From: an uncultured Caryophanales bacterium
Lineage (GTDB): Bacteria > Bacillota_I > Bacilli_A > RFN20 > CAG-826
Direction of reading: 5' to 3'
Assembly (NCBI GenBank): GCA_946407815.1
Contig: CAMJPB010000002.1
Coordinates: forward strand, 24,255 to 88,254
DNA: 64,000 nucleotides
The notes beneath the pieces are model-generated. The model was not told the DNA's origin and made no database searches. It saw nothing but the letters and a program-made list of their open reading frames with translations. Position numbers and translations under genes: made by a program. The stretch's first letter is position 1. Every line of letters begins with the position of its first letter. Below are positions 19,101 to 26,831 of this stretch, piece by piece.

Positions 19101-19164
19101 TGGCAAAATGCTAGGTGTTTCATATAACGGAAGTATCTTTGGATTAATAGGATTTGCAGCATAA
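16147..19164 (+). CDS. Large GLUG-repeat surface lipoprotein
   Basis: A 1005-residue lipoprotein (lipobox LSAC, Cys21). Residues 25-290 look like a string of Ig-like domains. From about residue 310 there is a parallel-beta region with GLUG-type repeats: GTVKNLGLVSS, AGAIAGFNEGKIINCW, GGFVGRNSGTIESCYALG and GAFVGLNEGTIKNCYA. More Ig-like sequence follows, then a second short GLUG-like region near the C-terminus (GFFGSFSGEVYDIVF, GAFAGMIGAAGVIENVSF). GLUG proteins are usually adhesins or polysaccharide-binding proteins. Its place between the permeases and the regulator suggests glucan capture at the surface. That role is inferred. Confidence 0.8.
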   Translation: MRKFKVLLFSSLLAVPSLSACNLFNKDYVGPISFEKDEYEIHSGDTVTISQKAKDVTYSFVDLALDGVNLDAKSGKITYSAIPNNTQVLYTATANGYIADPVVLNLLSEVEVPTLSFVELSEYICDGNIIYATSSTNSAIAYSLKQRVEGVSINATTGQVKLTNAATDGTQFTVVISSNGATNEKTFKVGKNHLVKALNDKQISEQSNKSALCFNLDFSDSDIATKEVRNLISSRHVLGSENYVFDATKSRLTVKKEALESFSLGENILTIVTNKNMINVTVIIANKIVKTVEDIVAINDSIENLSGYYVLGNDIDLTDYLSPGGKGYEDGKGWTPIGIYHDVTDGTAFNETFKGTFDGNGHIISGYQVNRKDTLGFNSGLFGYIYNLGTVKNLGLVSSNDNTTASFAGAIAGFNEGKIINCWTDVNVSNDYGGTSYRIVGGFVGRNSGTIESCYALGEVKGESQIGAFVGLNEGTIKNCYATKEGYEAFTTGMDPENCVLFDTKADLIAHKSEMVLDAKYWDISGDSYPVLKNDIVFYYPFNIDLVTNDTEFVKGEEIDYEVKIFPTDLQAEFESKVVVTSDDANTVVSGSKIISSTSSKPVVNVKAIIDESGLYLEDKVELKFFDATESIAINNNFVNNHVEPGERYNLSAVVSPAGANQNVRWSTSKALKGVSIEGQQLVLSEEAANNSDLTFDLIATSSGMTDSVTLTIAVPNYLSAPVQVIYSDDTNNLTYNLSGINLSGAKLYLDGQEVQYSISGSVATINKELIKEKPNTTVGFKLALANGDVYRFYACYISHNRYTVNNMPTNAIALSSAADFENYFNIVDYMPTRYANNYDKVFYLTNDIDFGGAQINSIGYEIEEFGEYRSFTGKIYGFGHKIKNAVITDNEKYLTLTAAQKSDPYRKSKYGVGFFGSFSGEVYDIVFDNISVHANSWNGAFAGMIGAAGVIENVSFINSDVKNAEGTDYSTASLITGRFCGKNDGKMLGVSYNGSIFGLIGFAA

Positions 19165-20312
19165 TGAGTGACTTAGGAAAAAACCAAACATTTTCAAGAG
19201 AAATTAATAACGAACTCGTGTTATCTCTTTTAAGAGAGCGTCCATATAGTGGCACCGAGCTTGCTGATAAGCTTTCTTTAAGTAATGCAACAGTATCTTC
19301 AATTATTAAAGATTTACTTGAACAAGGCGCGATTAGACAAGAAACCACCACTTCAATAAGTGGAATTGGAAGAAAACGTATCAATTTTGAAATTAACCCT
19401 GAATATGGACTTATTCTTGGTGTTAACATTTCAAATTTACACGCTTCAGTCTCTTTAATAAACTGCAAAGAAGAAGTTATTGCAGAGAGCGATTTATTAG
19501 TTGAAAACTATAACCGCCAAGCAATGTATGAGCTTGTTTTAGAGGCTTCAAAATTACTCCTTAGTGAGAACAAAAATAACACTCCTTTAAAAGTTATAGT
19601 TATAACTTTGCCAGGACGCGTTAATTCCAAGACTGGAGACCTTACTTTATCAATTCAATTTGATCAAGAATTATTCACTGAAGAACACGTTATTCAAAGA
19701 ATGTTTGATAAACAATTCCCTAACGTTCCAGTAATTCTCGCAAACGATAATAACGTTATGAGTTTAGGCGAGCTCCATAATGGCGGGCTTAAAAACTGTA
19801 AGAATGGTTTATATTTTAATATCGACTACGGTATTGGAGGCGGTTTAATCATTGATAACGCTTTCTATGGAGGAGACGTTGGATACGCTGGTGAATTTGG
19901 TTTAATCAAATATTTTGATGGCAAAGATTTCAAAGCAATAGATGAATTTGTTTCAATAAGAATCTTATTAGACAAGGCTTCAAAAATTCTTGGTCACAAA
20001 GCAAATAGAGATGAACTCTTTGAAGAATTTAAAAAGAACAAAGAAATTAAGAAATTAGTCTTAGATTCTGCTGAAATTGTTGGTTCTTCTCTCCTTCAAA
20101 TTACAGAAGTTTTAGATATCTCTAAAGTTATCATCTCTGGAAGAGTTGAGAACTTTGGAGAAGAATATTTAAAACGTATTAAAGAAACCTGTGTTTCTAA
20201 AGTTAGAGAGCTTGATATTTCGTATTCTGAGTTAGGAAATAAAGCAGTTATTTATGGCACTTCTTCAATAGGTGTTAAATACATATTTGATCTTGTGAAG
20301 AGTAGAAAGTAA
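19164..20312 (+). CDS. ROK-family transcriptional regulator
   Basis: A 382-residue NagC/XylR-type protein. Residues 1-75 form a winged helix-turn-helix (SGTELADKLSLSNATVSSII), and the rest is the ROK domain with NDNNVMSLGE and NIDYGIGGGLIIDNAFYGG. The zinc motif CxCGxxGC usually found after GE(F/L)G is missing; the sequence there reads AGEFGLIKYFDGKDF. It overlaps the previous gene by one base, so it is made with the operon it probably controls. Its inducer is likely a sugar or sugar phosphate from glucan breakdown; this is inferred. Confidence 0.88.
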   Translation: MSDLGKNQTFSREINNELVLSLLRERPYSGTELADKLSLSNATVSSIIKDLLEQGAIRQETTTSISGIGRKRINFEINPEYGLILGVNISNLHASVSLINCKEEVIAESDLLVENYNRQAMYELVLEASKLLLSENKNNTPLKVIVITLPGRVNSKTGDLTLSIQFDQELFTEEHVIQRMFDKQFPNVPVILANDNNVMSLGELHNGGLKNCKNGLYFNIDYGIGGGLIIDNAFYGGDVGYAGEFGLIKYFDGKDFKAIDEFVSIRILLDKASKILGHKANRDELFEEFKKNKEIKKLVLDSAEIVGSSLLQITEVLDISKVIISGRVENFGEEYLKRIKETCVSKVRELDISYSELGNKAVIYGTSSIGVKYIFDLVKSRK

Positions 20313-20325
20313 GAGGAAGAAAATT

Positions 20326-21813
20326 ATGTCGATGTTACGATTAGAAAACGTTTATAAAGTATTCCCAGGTCATGGTAAAAAGGCAAAAGATGTTATTGCC
20401 GTTAGTGATTTCTCTTTAGACATCAAAGATAAAGAATTTATCGTCTTTATTGGTCCTTCTGGTTGTGGTAAGTCCACCACTTTAAGAATGATCGCTGGTC
20501 TAGAAGAAAATACTAAAGGCAATATTTATATTGACGACGAACTCATGAACGGAGTCGAACCAAAATATCGTAACATTGCAATGGTCTTCCAAAACTACGC
20601 CCTTTATCCTCATATGACAGCAAGAGAAAATATGTCATTTGGTTTAAAGAACATGAAAGTTCCTACGCCACTTCTTGATAAAGAAGGTAAACAAGTTTCA
20701 GGAATTGACCACAAGCTTATTAAGGCAATTAAGGCTGAAATTGGTAGACTAAATAAGAAAATTGAGAAACTTGAGTCAATGAAATTTGAGATTGAAGAGA
20801 ACAATAAGACTCTTGAAAAATCCACAGATGAAAAAGAAAAAGAAAACCTCAAAAATAGAAACGAAAGATTATTAAATCTTTATGATGAGAATAATTTAAA
20901 TACATTTAAGGCAAAACTTGAGAAGGCCAATACTGACTTAAAGCATTACGAAACTACTGAAGTTCCTTTATTTAAATACGCTCATCTTGATAAAGAAGTT
21001 ATCGATAGCCGCGTTGAAGAAGCCGCTAAAATCTTAGACATTGAAAACTTACTCGATAGAAAACCCAAAGCTATGAGTGGCGGCCAACGTCAAAGAGTTG
21101 CGTTAGGACGTGCTATTGTTAGAACTCCAAAAATCTTCTTACTTGATGAACCACTTTCTAACTTAGACGCTAAACTTAGAGCACAAATGCGTGTTGAGAT
21201 TATCAATCTTTACGAAAAACTTAACACTCCATTTATCTATGTTACTCACGACCAAGTTGAAGCTATGTCAATGGGTACAAGAATTGTTGTTTTACGTGAA
21301 GGTGTTATTCAACAAATCGATTCTCCAACAAATTTATATGACTATCCATCGAATAGATTTGTCGCAGGGTTTTTAGGTACTCCACAAATGAACTTCTTGG
21401 AGGTTATAATAAAGAAAGTAAGTAGTAACTTAGAAATTACTATTGATGATAACCACAAGATCAGTGCACCACTAAAAGAACTTAGACCATTACAAGAAGA
21501 ATATTTAGACGGAAATGAACATCAAGCAATATTAGGAATTCGTTCAGAAGATATTGCAATTAAAGATAAAGGCGACTTCGAAATGAAAGTCGGCGTTACT
21601 GAAGTATTAGGTAGCGAAACCTTACTTCATATGGAATCTCTTAGTGAGAATCCGTTCAAACTTGTTATTAAGTCAGCAGATCGTATTAAAGTAAGCCACA
21701 ATCAAGTACTATCTGTTGATATTAATAAAACAAAGATCCATCTTTTCTCAAATGACGGAAAAGAATCTAGTATTTTCAAGAAGGAGGGACAAAACATTCA
21801 TGAAAATTGCTAA
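20326..21813 (+). CDS. MsmK/UgpC-type sugar ABC ATPase with a coiled-coil insertion
   Basis: The ATPase of the sugar importer. Walker A GPSGCGKSTT is at 43-52, the Q-loop VFQNYALYPH at 87-96, the signature SGGQRQRVALGRA at 251-263, Walker B FLLDEP at 271-276 and the H-loop YVTHDQVEAM near 302. A regulatory MalK-like domain fills the C-terminus. At 495 residues it is about 120 longer than usual. The excess lies at about 113-222, in the helical subdomain between Q-loop and signature, and reads as a charged coiled coil (IKAEIGRLNKKIEKLESMKF). AGAGGAAGA precedes the ATG. Confidence 0.93.
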   Translation: MSMLRLENVYKVFPGHGKKAKDVIAVSDFSLDIKDKEFIVFIGPSGCGKSTTLRMIAGLEENTKGNIYIDDELMNGVEPKYRNIAMVFQNYALYPHMTARENMSFGLKNMKVPTPLLDKEGKQVSGIDHKLIKAIKAEIGRLNKKIEKLESMKFEIEENNKTLEKSTDEKEKENLKNRNERLLNLYDENNLNTFKAKLEKANTDLKHYETTEVPLFKYAHLDKEVIDSRVEEAAKILDIENLLDRKPKAMSGGQRQRVALGRAIVRTPKIFLLDEPLSNLDAKLRAQMRVEIINLYEKLNTPFIYVTHDQVEAMSMGTRIVVLREGVIQQIDSPTNLYDYPSNRFVAGFLGTPQMNFLEVIIKKVSSNLEITIDDNHKISAPLKELRPLQEEYLDGNEHQAILGIRSEDIAIKDKGDFEMKVGVTEVLGSETLLHMESLSENPFKLVIKSADRIKVSHNQVLSVDINKTKIHLFSNDGKESSIFKKEGQNIHENC

Positions 21814-24800
21814 GAAAAGAAGAGGTCTATTAGCTTCTATCGCTCTCTCGGCACTTGTTTTGACCGGCTGTACTTTTGAAGAAGGACTAGCAAGCGTTAA
21901 AGATTTCTTTGACAATAACGTTATTAGTCCTATTTCAAATTTAATTAACGGCGGCGGTGAACAAAAACCTAGTGGCGAAGACACCCCTACCCCAGACCCA
22001 GAGCCAGTAGTAAAGAAAGACGTCTCTATTACTATCGCAATGGAAGATGGCAAACAATATAACGAAGGTGAATTTGTTGCACCAGCAGTTAGCGTTAACC
22101 CATCATCATTAACTCCTGTTATTTCTTACTATAAGGGCCAACAAGAACTCGGATCTGAGGCACCTCAATCTGTTGGCGATTATAAGATAGTCGCAAAAAC
22201 AAGTGAGACAGAAGAATACAAAGCAGGTCTTGCTTCTAAGAGTTTCTTAATTAGAAAAGTTCCTACCATTTCATTCTTCTATGGCGAAGACAATCCACTC
22301 GAAGTTGATCATCAATTTGATTTAGCAAATGGTGATTACAATATTTATGCAAAATCATCAGTCGAGGGCGCAAACTTCACCTACTCATACTTAGACGCTC
22401 AAGGCGCACGTTTAAGCGCAAAACCACAACAAGAAGGTACATATTACTTTGTTGCTGATGTCGCAAGAACAAGCACCATTGGTAGCGCATCCAAATCAAT
22501 AAGATTTGAAGTAGTCGATTCATCATCTGGCGTTGTTACAGTCGATCCAGTAATTAAGTTCTTCTACAAAGGTGAACAAGCATGTTTAGAATCCAATTGG
22601 CTTATTGGTGGATATGCAGCTTCACACTTTGATGCAGCAGACTTTGATATTACTCAACTTACATATACAGTTGATCCAGCTAATGCAACATATGCTGAAA
22701 CTTGGTCCTTAAAAGCCCTTGATGCTCCTGAGGAAGCAGAAGGCGAACCAATCGCAAAACCAACAGCAAACCCACTTGCTCCTGGTATCTACGCTGTTAC
22801 TATTACAGTCAGCGAAACAAAAGTTGCACATTCAGCAGTTAAATGGGCCGGATTTGTAATTAATGATAATGGCGAAACTCCACCAACACCTGGTGAAAAA
22901 GTTAAACCTACAATTACTTACTTCTACAATGGCGAAGAAGCATGTTTAGAATCCAACTGGTTAATCGGTGGCTATGCAGCTTCTCACTTTGATGCAGCTG
23001 ATTTCGATATCAATAAACTTACCTATACAGTTGCTCCTCAAGGTTCACCATATACTGAATCCTGGACACTTAAGGCATTAGACGCACCTGAAGAAGCTGA
23101 AGGTAGCCCAATTGCTAAACCAACAGCTAATCCACTTGCTCCTGGTATCTACACCATTACCGTCAATGTCACCGAAGGTGAACACAACCTTGCTGGTTTC
23201 AGATGGGCTGGTTTCGTAATTAATGACAACGGTCAAACTCCACCATCACCTGGTGAAAAGGTTGCACCTACAATTACTTACTTCTACAATGGCGAAGAAG
23301 CATGTTTAGAATCCAACTGGTTAAACGGTGGCTTTGCAGCTTCTCACTTTGATGCAGCTGATTTCGATATCAATAAACTTACTTATACAGTTTCTCCAGC
23401 AGATTCTCCATATACTGAATCCTGGACACTTAAGGCACTTGATGCTCCTGAAGAAGCAGAAGGTAGCCCAATTGCAAAACCATCAAACCCACTTGCTCCT
23501 GGTATCTACACCATTACAGTTAACGTTACTGAAGGTGCACACAACCTCGAAGGCTTCAGATGGGCTGGTTTCGTAATTAATGACAACGGTCAAACTGGTC
23601 AAAAAGTTGATCCAGCAATCCGTTTCTTCTATGATGGCGAAGAAAAATGTATCTCCGGTAGTAACTGGTTAAACGAAGGTTATGGCGATACACAATACTT
23701 ACCATCTGAATTTGATATTTCCAAATTAACTTACACAGTTACTCCTGAAGCAACTGCAACAGCTTCATGGACACTTAACGATCAACCAATCGCAGCACCA
23801 TCAAACCCACTCGCATCTGGTACATATGCTTTAACAATTTCTGTCGAAGCATCTGATACAGTCAATGCAGCAGTTAAATGGGCATTATTCTTCATTAAAG
23901 AAGCTCCAGCTGGTAAAGTTGATCCAGCAATCCATTTCTTCTATGACGGCGCAGAAAAATGTATTTCTGGCACCAATTGGTTAAATGAAGGTTATGGCGA
24001 TTCACAATTTGATGCATCAGAATTTGATGTAAGCAAATTAACATACACCGTTACACCTGAAGCAAGTGCAACAGCAACTTGGACTCTTAATGATCAACCA
24101 ATCGAAGCACCATCAAACCCACTTGCAGCAGGTACATATGCTTTAACAATTTCTGTCGAAGCAAGTGATACAGTTAACGCAGCAGTCAAATGGGCTCTCT
24201 TTGCAATCAAAGAATCAGCACCTGAAAAACAAGATCCAACAATCAAGTTTTTCTATGACGGCGCAGAAAAATGTATTTCTGGCACACGTTGGTTAAACGA
24301 AGGTTATGGCGATACACAATTCTATCCAAATGAATTTGATGTTTCAAAATTAACTTACACAGTTACTCCAGAAGCAACCGTTTCAGTCTCATGGACACTT
24401 AACGAGCAACCAATCGAAGCACCATCAAACCCACTCGCAGCAGGTACATACGCTTTAACAGTTTCAGTCGCAGCAAGCGATACAGTTAATGCGGGTTCAG
24501 CTTATGCATTATTCGCAATTAAAGAGGCTCCAACAGCACAAGATCCTGTAATCAAGTTCTTCTATGATGGACAAGAAAAATGTATTTCTGGCACACGTTG
24601 GTTAAATGAAGGCTTTGGCGATTCACAATTTGAAGCATCCGAATTTGATGTTTCCAAATTAACTTACACAGTTTCTCCAGAAGCAACCGTTTCAGTTTCA
24701 TGGACACTTGATGAAAAACCAATCGCAGCACCATCAAACCCACTTGCAGCAGGTACATACGCTTTAACAGTTGCAGTTGAAGCAAGTGCTACTGTCAATG

Positions 24801-25864
24801 CCGGTTCAGCTTATGCATTATTCGCAATTAAAGAGGCTCCAACAGCACAAGATCCTGTAATCAAGTTCTTCTATGATGGACAAGAAAAATGTATTTCTGG
24901 CACACGTTGGTTAAATGAAGGCTTTGGCGATTCACAATTTGAAGCATCCGAATTTGATGTTTCCAAATTAACTTACACAGTTTCTCCAGAAGCAACCGTT
25001 TCAGTTTCATGGACACTTGATGAAAAACCAATCGCAGCACCATCAAACCCACTTGCAGCAGGTACATACGCTTTAACAGTTGCAGTTGAAGCAAGTGCTA
25101 CTGTCAATGCCGGTTCAGCTTATGCATTATTCGCAATTAAAGCTCCTGCAGAAAAAGTTGATCCAACAATCCGCTTCTTCTATGATGGCGTTGAAAAATG
25201 TATTTCTGGCTCACATTGGTTAAACGAAGGTTATGGCGATTCACAATTTGAATCATCCGAATTTGATGTTTCCAAATTAACATTCACCGTTTCTCCTCAA
25301 TTAGATGCAATCGTTACTTGGACTCTTAATGATCAACCAATCGCAGCGCCATCAAACCCACTCGCAGCAGGTACATACGCTTTAACAGTTTTAGTTGATG
25401 AAGGCGAAAACAATAATCAAGCAGTTCACTGGGCATTATTTGCTATTAAAGAATCCACGCCAGCACCATCCTATAAGGATGCAACAATGACAGCAGGAAC
25501 AAACGGTTCAACATGTACAGTCAATAATATCGATGGTATTAAAGTTGGCACCAGCAAAGCTGACGGAAACATGACAATCACTGTTCCAAAAGGCGCAACT
25601 GAAGTCAAATTCTATGCAGTCGCATGGAAAGGCGGAGCAGGAAATGTTAACGTTGCAATTTCAAACGGCACCGTTTCCGCTTCTTCAATTGATTTAACAG
25701 CTGATGATGGATTATCAAACAATTCACCATTTACATTAGTAGCAACAGACTTAGAAACTTTTGTTCAAACAGTTACTTTAAGTGGCGTTGAATCTGAAGC
25801 AACAATTACTATTTCTTCAGGTACAGCGAGAAGATTCGCAGTCTGGGGCGCACAATATAAATAA
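21800..25864 (+). CDS. Giant repeat lipoprotein, last gene of the glucan operon
   Basis: A 1354-residue lipoprotein (lipobox VLTGC, Cys24). I start it at the ATG at 21800 because a strong AAGGAGGG lies just before it and a signal peptide follows at once; it overlaps the ATPase by 14 bases. After two Ig-like domains come nine tandem modules from residue 249, each starting with a DPxIxFFYxG motif, holding one cysteine and the pattern NWLxxG, and ending near WAxFxI. Three are about 115-120 residues and six about 103. A distinct 130-residue beta-rich domain (from SYKDATMTAG) ends the protein. I recognise no known family. It may bind glucan or act as a surface spacer. Confidence 0.82.
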   Translation: MKIAKKRRGLLASIALSALVLTGCTFEEGLASVKDFFDNNVISPISNLINGGGEQKPSGEDTPTPDPEPVVKKDVSITIAMEDGKQYNEGEFVAPAVSVNPSSLTPVISYYKGQQELGSEAPQSVGDYKIVAKTSETEEYKAGLASKSFLIRKVPTISFFYGEDNPLEVDHQFDLANGDYNIYAKSSVEGANFTYSYLDAQGARLSAKPQQEGTYYFVADVARTSTIGSASKSIRFEVVDSSSGVVTVDPVIKFFYKGEQACLESNWLIGGYAASHFDAADFDITQLTYTVDPANATYAETWSLKALDAPEEAEGEPIAKPTANPLAPGIYAVTITVSETKVAHSAVKWAGFVINDNGETPPTPGEKVKPTITYFYNGEEACLESNWLIGGYAASHFDAADFDINKLTYTVAPQGSPYTESWTLKALDAPEEAEGSPIAKPTANPLAPGIYTITVNVTEGEHNLAGFRWAGFVINDNGQTPPSPGEKVAPTITYFYNGEEACLESNWLNGGFAASHFDAADFDINKLTYTVSPADSPYTESWTLKALDAPEEAEGSPIAKPSNPLAPGIYTITVNVTEGAHNLEGFRWAGFVINDNGQTGQKVDPAIRFFYDGEEKCISGSNWLNEGYGDTQYLPSEFDISKLTYTVTPEATATASWTLNDQPIAAPSNPLASGTYALTISVEASDTVNAAVKWALFFIKEAPAGKVDPAIHFFYDGAEKCISGTNWLNEGYGDSQFDASEFDVSKLTYTVTPEASATATWTLNDQPIEAPSNPLAAGTYALTISVEASDTVNAAVKWALFAIKESAPEKQDPTIKFFYDGAEKCISGTRWLNEGYGDTQFYPNEFDVSKLTYTVTPEATVSVSWTLNEQPIEAPSNPLAAGTYALTVSVAASDTVNAGSAYALFAIKEAPTAQDPVIKFFYDGQEKCISGTRWLNEGFGDSQFEASEFDVSKLTYTVSPEATVSVSWTLDEKPIAAPSNPLAAGTYALTVAVEASATVNAGSAYALFAIKEAPTAQDPVIKFFYDGQEKCISGTRWLNEGFGDSQFEASEFDVSKLTYTVSPEATVSVSWTLDEKPIAAPSNPLAAGTYALTVAVEASATVNAGSAYALFAIKAPAEKVDPTIRFFYDGVEKCISGSHWLNEGYGDSQFESSEFDVSKLTFTVSPQLDAIVTWTLNDQPIAAPSNPLAAGTYALTVLVDEGENNNQAVHWALFAIKESTPAPSYKDATMTAGTNGSTCTVNNIDGIKVGTSKADGNMTITVPKGATEVKFYAVAWKGGAGNVNVAISNGTVSASSIDLTADDGLSNNSPFTLVATDLETFVQTVTLSGVESEATITISSGTARRFAVWGAQYK
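22544..25470 (+). repeat. Nine in-frame tandem protein modules
   Basis: Module starts (the GAT or equivalent codon before Pro) are at 22544, 22904, 23264, 23609, 23921, 24233, 24542, 24851 and 25160. Unit lengths are thus 360, 360, 345, 312, 312, 309, 309 and 309 bases. The first three (type A) contain an extra ALDAPEEAEG segment that the later six (type B) lack. Similarity rises toward the middle of the type B block, as expected of growth by unequal crossing over. Confidence 0.92.
24494..25142 (+). repeat. Identical 340-base direct repeat offset by 309 bases
   Basis: Bases 24494-24833 and 24803-25142 are identical over 340 positions, so modules seven and eight have the same DNA sequence. 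This shows a very recent duplication of one module, or gene conversion. It is also a place where a short-read assembly could have miscounted copies. Confidence 0.93.
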
Positions 25865-25882
25865 TTGAATTAAATCCCAAAC

Positions 25883-25919
25883 AAAGACCCCAAATCCTCG
25901 GATGAGGGGTCTTTCTTTT
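25883..25919 (+). terminator. Terminator of the glucan operon
   Basis: A nine-pair stem (AAAGACCCC / GGGGTCTTT) with an inner CCTC/GAGG extension is followed by TCTTTTG. It lies 19 bases after the stop of the repeat lipoprotein. Confidence 0.9.
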
Positions 25920-25987
25920 GCGTATATAATCGCCACTCTTTTATAGCGATAAAATTGAGAAAAGTTATTAATCTTTATTTCTCACGG

Positions 25988-26013
25988 AAAAACCGGCAAT
26001 CTAGCCGGTTTTT
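25988..26013. terminator. Terminator between glucan operon and toxin remnant
   Basis: The stem AAAACCGGC / GCCGGTTTT with a 6-base loop has T tracts on both strands. It probably ends minus-strand transcription from the antitoxin unit and backs up the operon terminator. Confidence 0.85.
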
Positions 26014-26020
26014 CATCATT

Positions 26021-26187
26021 TCAGATTCAAGTAATTTTCATCGGATGACGTTATTATTTCGCAAATAACTTGTTTCTTTGTTTCATCGATTTTATAAAAG
26101 ACAATATTTTTATCCCTGATCAATATCCTATGATTGCTAAATTGTTTTCTTTGATCATATGGCCACGCGAACAACTGAGTATTTCAC
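26021..26187 (-). pseudogene. RelE/ParE-type toxin, internal deletion and frame shift
   Basis: On the minus strand a GTG at 26187, overlapping the antitoxin stop, begins MKYSVV, a normal RelE/ParE start, but this frame stops after ten codons. A second frame then carries a typical toxin C-terminus: PYDQRKQFSNHRILIRD, then NIVFYKIDE and ICEIITSS, ending at 26021. A whole toxin of this type has about 90-100 residues, so roughly 35-40 codons are gone and the two parts are out of frame. I read this as an inactivating deletion. The alternative, a 58-residue protein from a TTG, is unlikely to be toxic. Confidence 0.72.
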
Positions 26188-26447
26188 TTAAGATTTAATT
26201 CTTTTCTAATTTTCTCAAATGACTCTTCGATAGACATAACTCGCCCGCTTTTAACATCTTCCTCAGACTCTGCTAATAAGTTAAGCAAGTAGACTTCTTT
26301 CATCTTGTTATATGTATCAAGATCAAGATAAACACCATCGCCTCTTCCATTAACAGTAATGAAAAATGGAATATGTGTTTCTTTAGAAAGTCTAGAAATT
26401 TCAGGATATCTATTTCTTAAATCTGATGAAGGTATAATGTTTTCCAT
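26184..26447 (-). CDS. Phd/YefM-like type II antitoxin, orphan
   Basis: An 87-residue protein with the Phd/YefM fold: IIPSSDLRNRYPEISRLSKE followed by PFFITVNGRGDGVYLDLDTY is the DNA-binding, dimer-forming half. The acidic C-terminal half (SEEDVKSGRVMSIEESFEKI) is the toxin-neutralising part. A GGAGGTGA lies 5 bases before the ATG. The paired toxin next to it is deleted, so this protein may be a leftover regulator or may still neutralise a related toxin elsewhere. Confidence 0.88.
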   Translation of the reverse strand: MENIIPSSDLRNRYPEISRLSKETHIPFFITVNGRGDGVYLDLDTYNKMKEVYLLNLLAESEEDVKSGRVMSIEESFEKIRKELNLK

Positions 26448-26465
26448 AATTCACCTCCTATCAAT

Positions 26466-26493
26466 ATTATATCAATTAAACGATATATAGCAA
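26466..26493 (-). promoter_or_regulatory. Antitoxin promoter with overlapping palindromic operator
   Basis: On the minus strand TTGCTA (26493-26488), a 16-base spacer and TATAAT (26471-26466) form a good promoter. An inverted repeat ATATC-N8-GATAT at 26469-26486 overlaps the spacer and the -10 box, which is where antitoxins of this class bind to repress their own operon. Confidence 0.75.
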
Positions 26494-26547
26494 CTAATTT
26501 AAAACCCTTATCTATTTGTCCAATAAATGGGGGTAATTTCATCAAAA

Positions 26548-26800
26548 TGGTGGACCTGAAGGGTTCCGATAATAACACGCTACCACTTTTATTTTCGGGT
26601 CAATAGAAGTCAATGTCCCGTTTTTATTTCGGTTGGATATATCACTCGCGCTTCACCAGTAATCATAAGATGAAGTCTGGAACATATTATGAAAGTAATT
26701 TGCATTAAAAATATAGGTTCTTAGATGGTTTTACCATTTTTACTCATTTTTCAACACTTTATACAAAAAGGGGCACCACACTTCGATTACCATTATCATA
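26548..26800. repeat. Left arm of cassette 2 (att copy A)
   Basis: The arm starts with TGGTGGACCTGA and continues AGGGTTCCGATAATAACACG, CTACC, then an imperfect inverted repeat CGGGTCA / TGTCCCG (26595-26620). A second conserved block with TTTTCAACAC begins at 26748, 200 bases from the arm start. The first 37 bases are identical to copy B at 28829 and the next 50 differ at few positions. GGTAA, 16 bases to the left, and CTACC at 26580 form weak inverted arms around the core. The stretch 26800-26831 shows nothing more. Confidence 0.85.
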
Positions 26801-26831
26801 AATGCAATACAAATTAATTCTTAAAATGAGA

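Noticed and set aside
24552..25094. Two identical 77-codon minus-strand frames within the repeat lipoprotein
   Set aside because: They are antisense shadows of modules seven and eight; no ribosome binding site or independent support is seen.
22544..25470. CRISPR array or non-coding satellite
   Set aside because: The repeats are 309-360 bases, in frame and code for protein modules; there are no short repeats with unique spacers.
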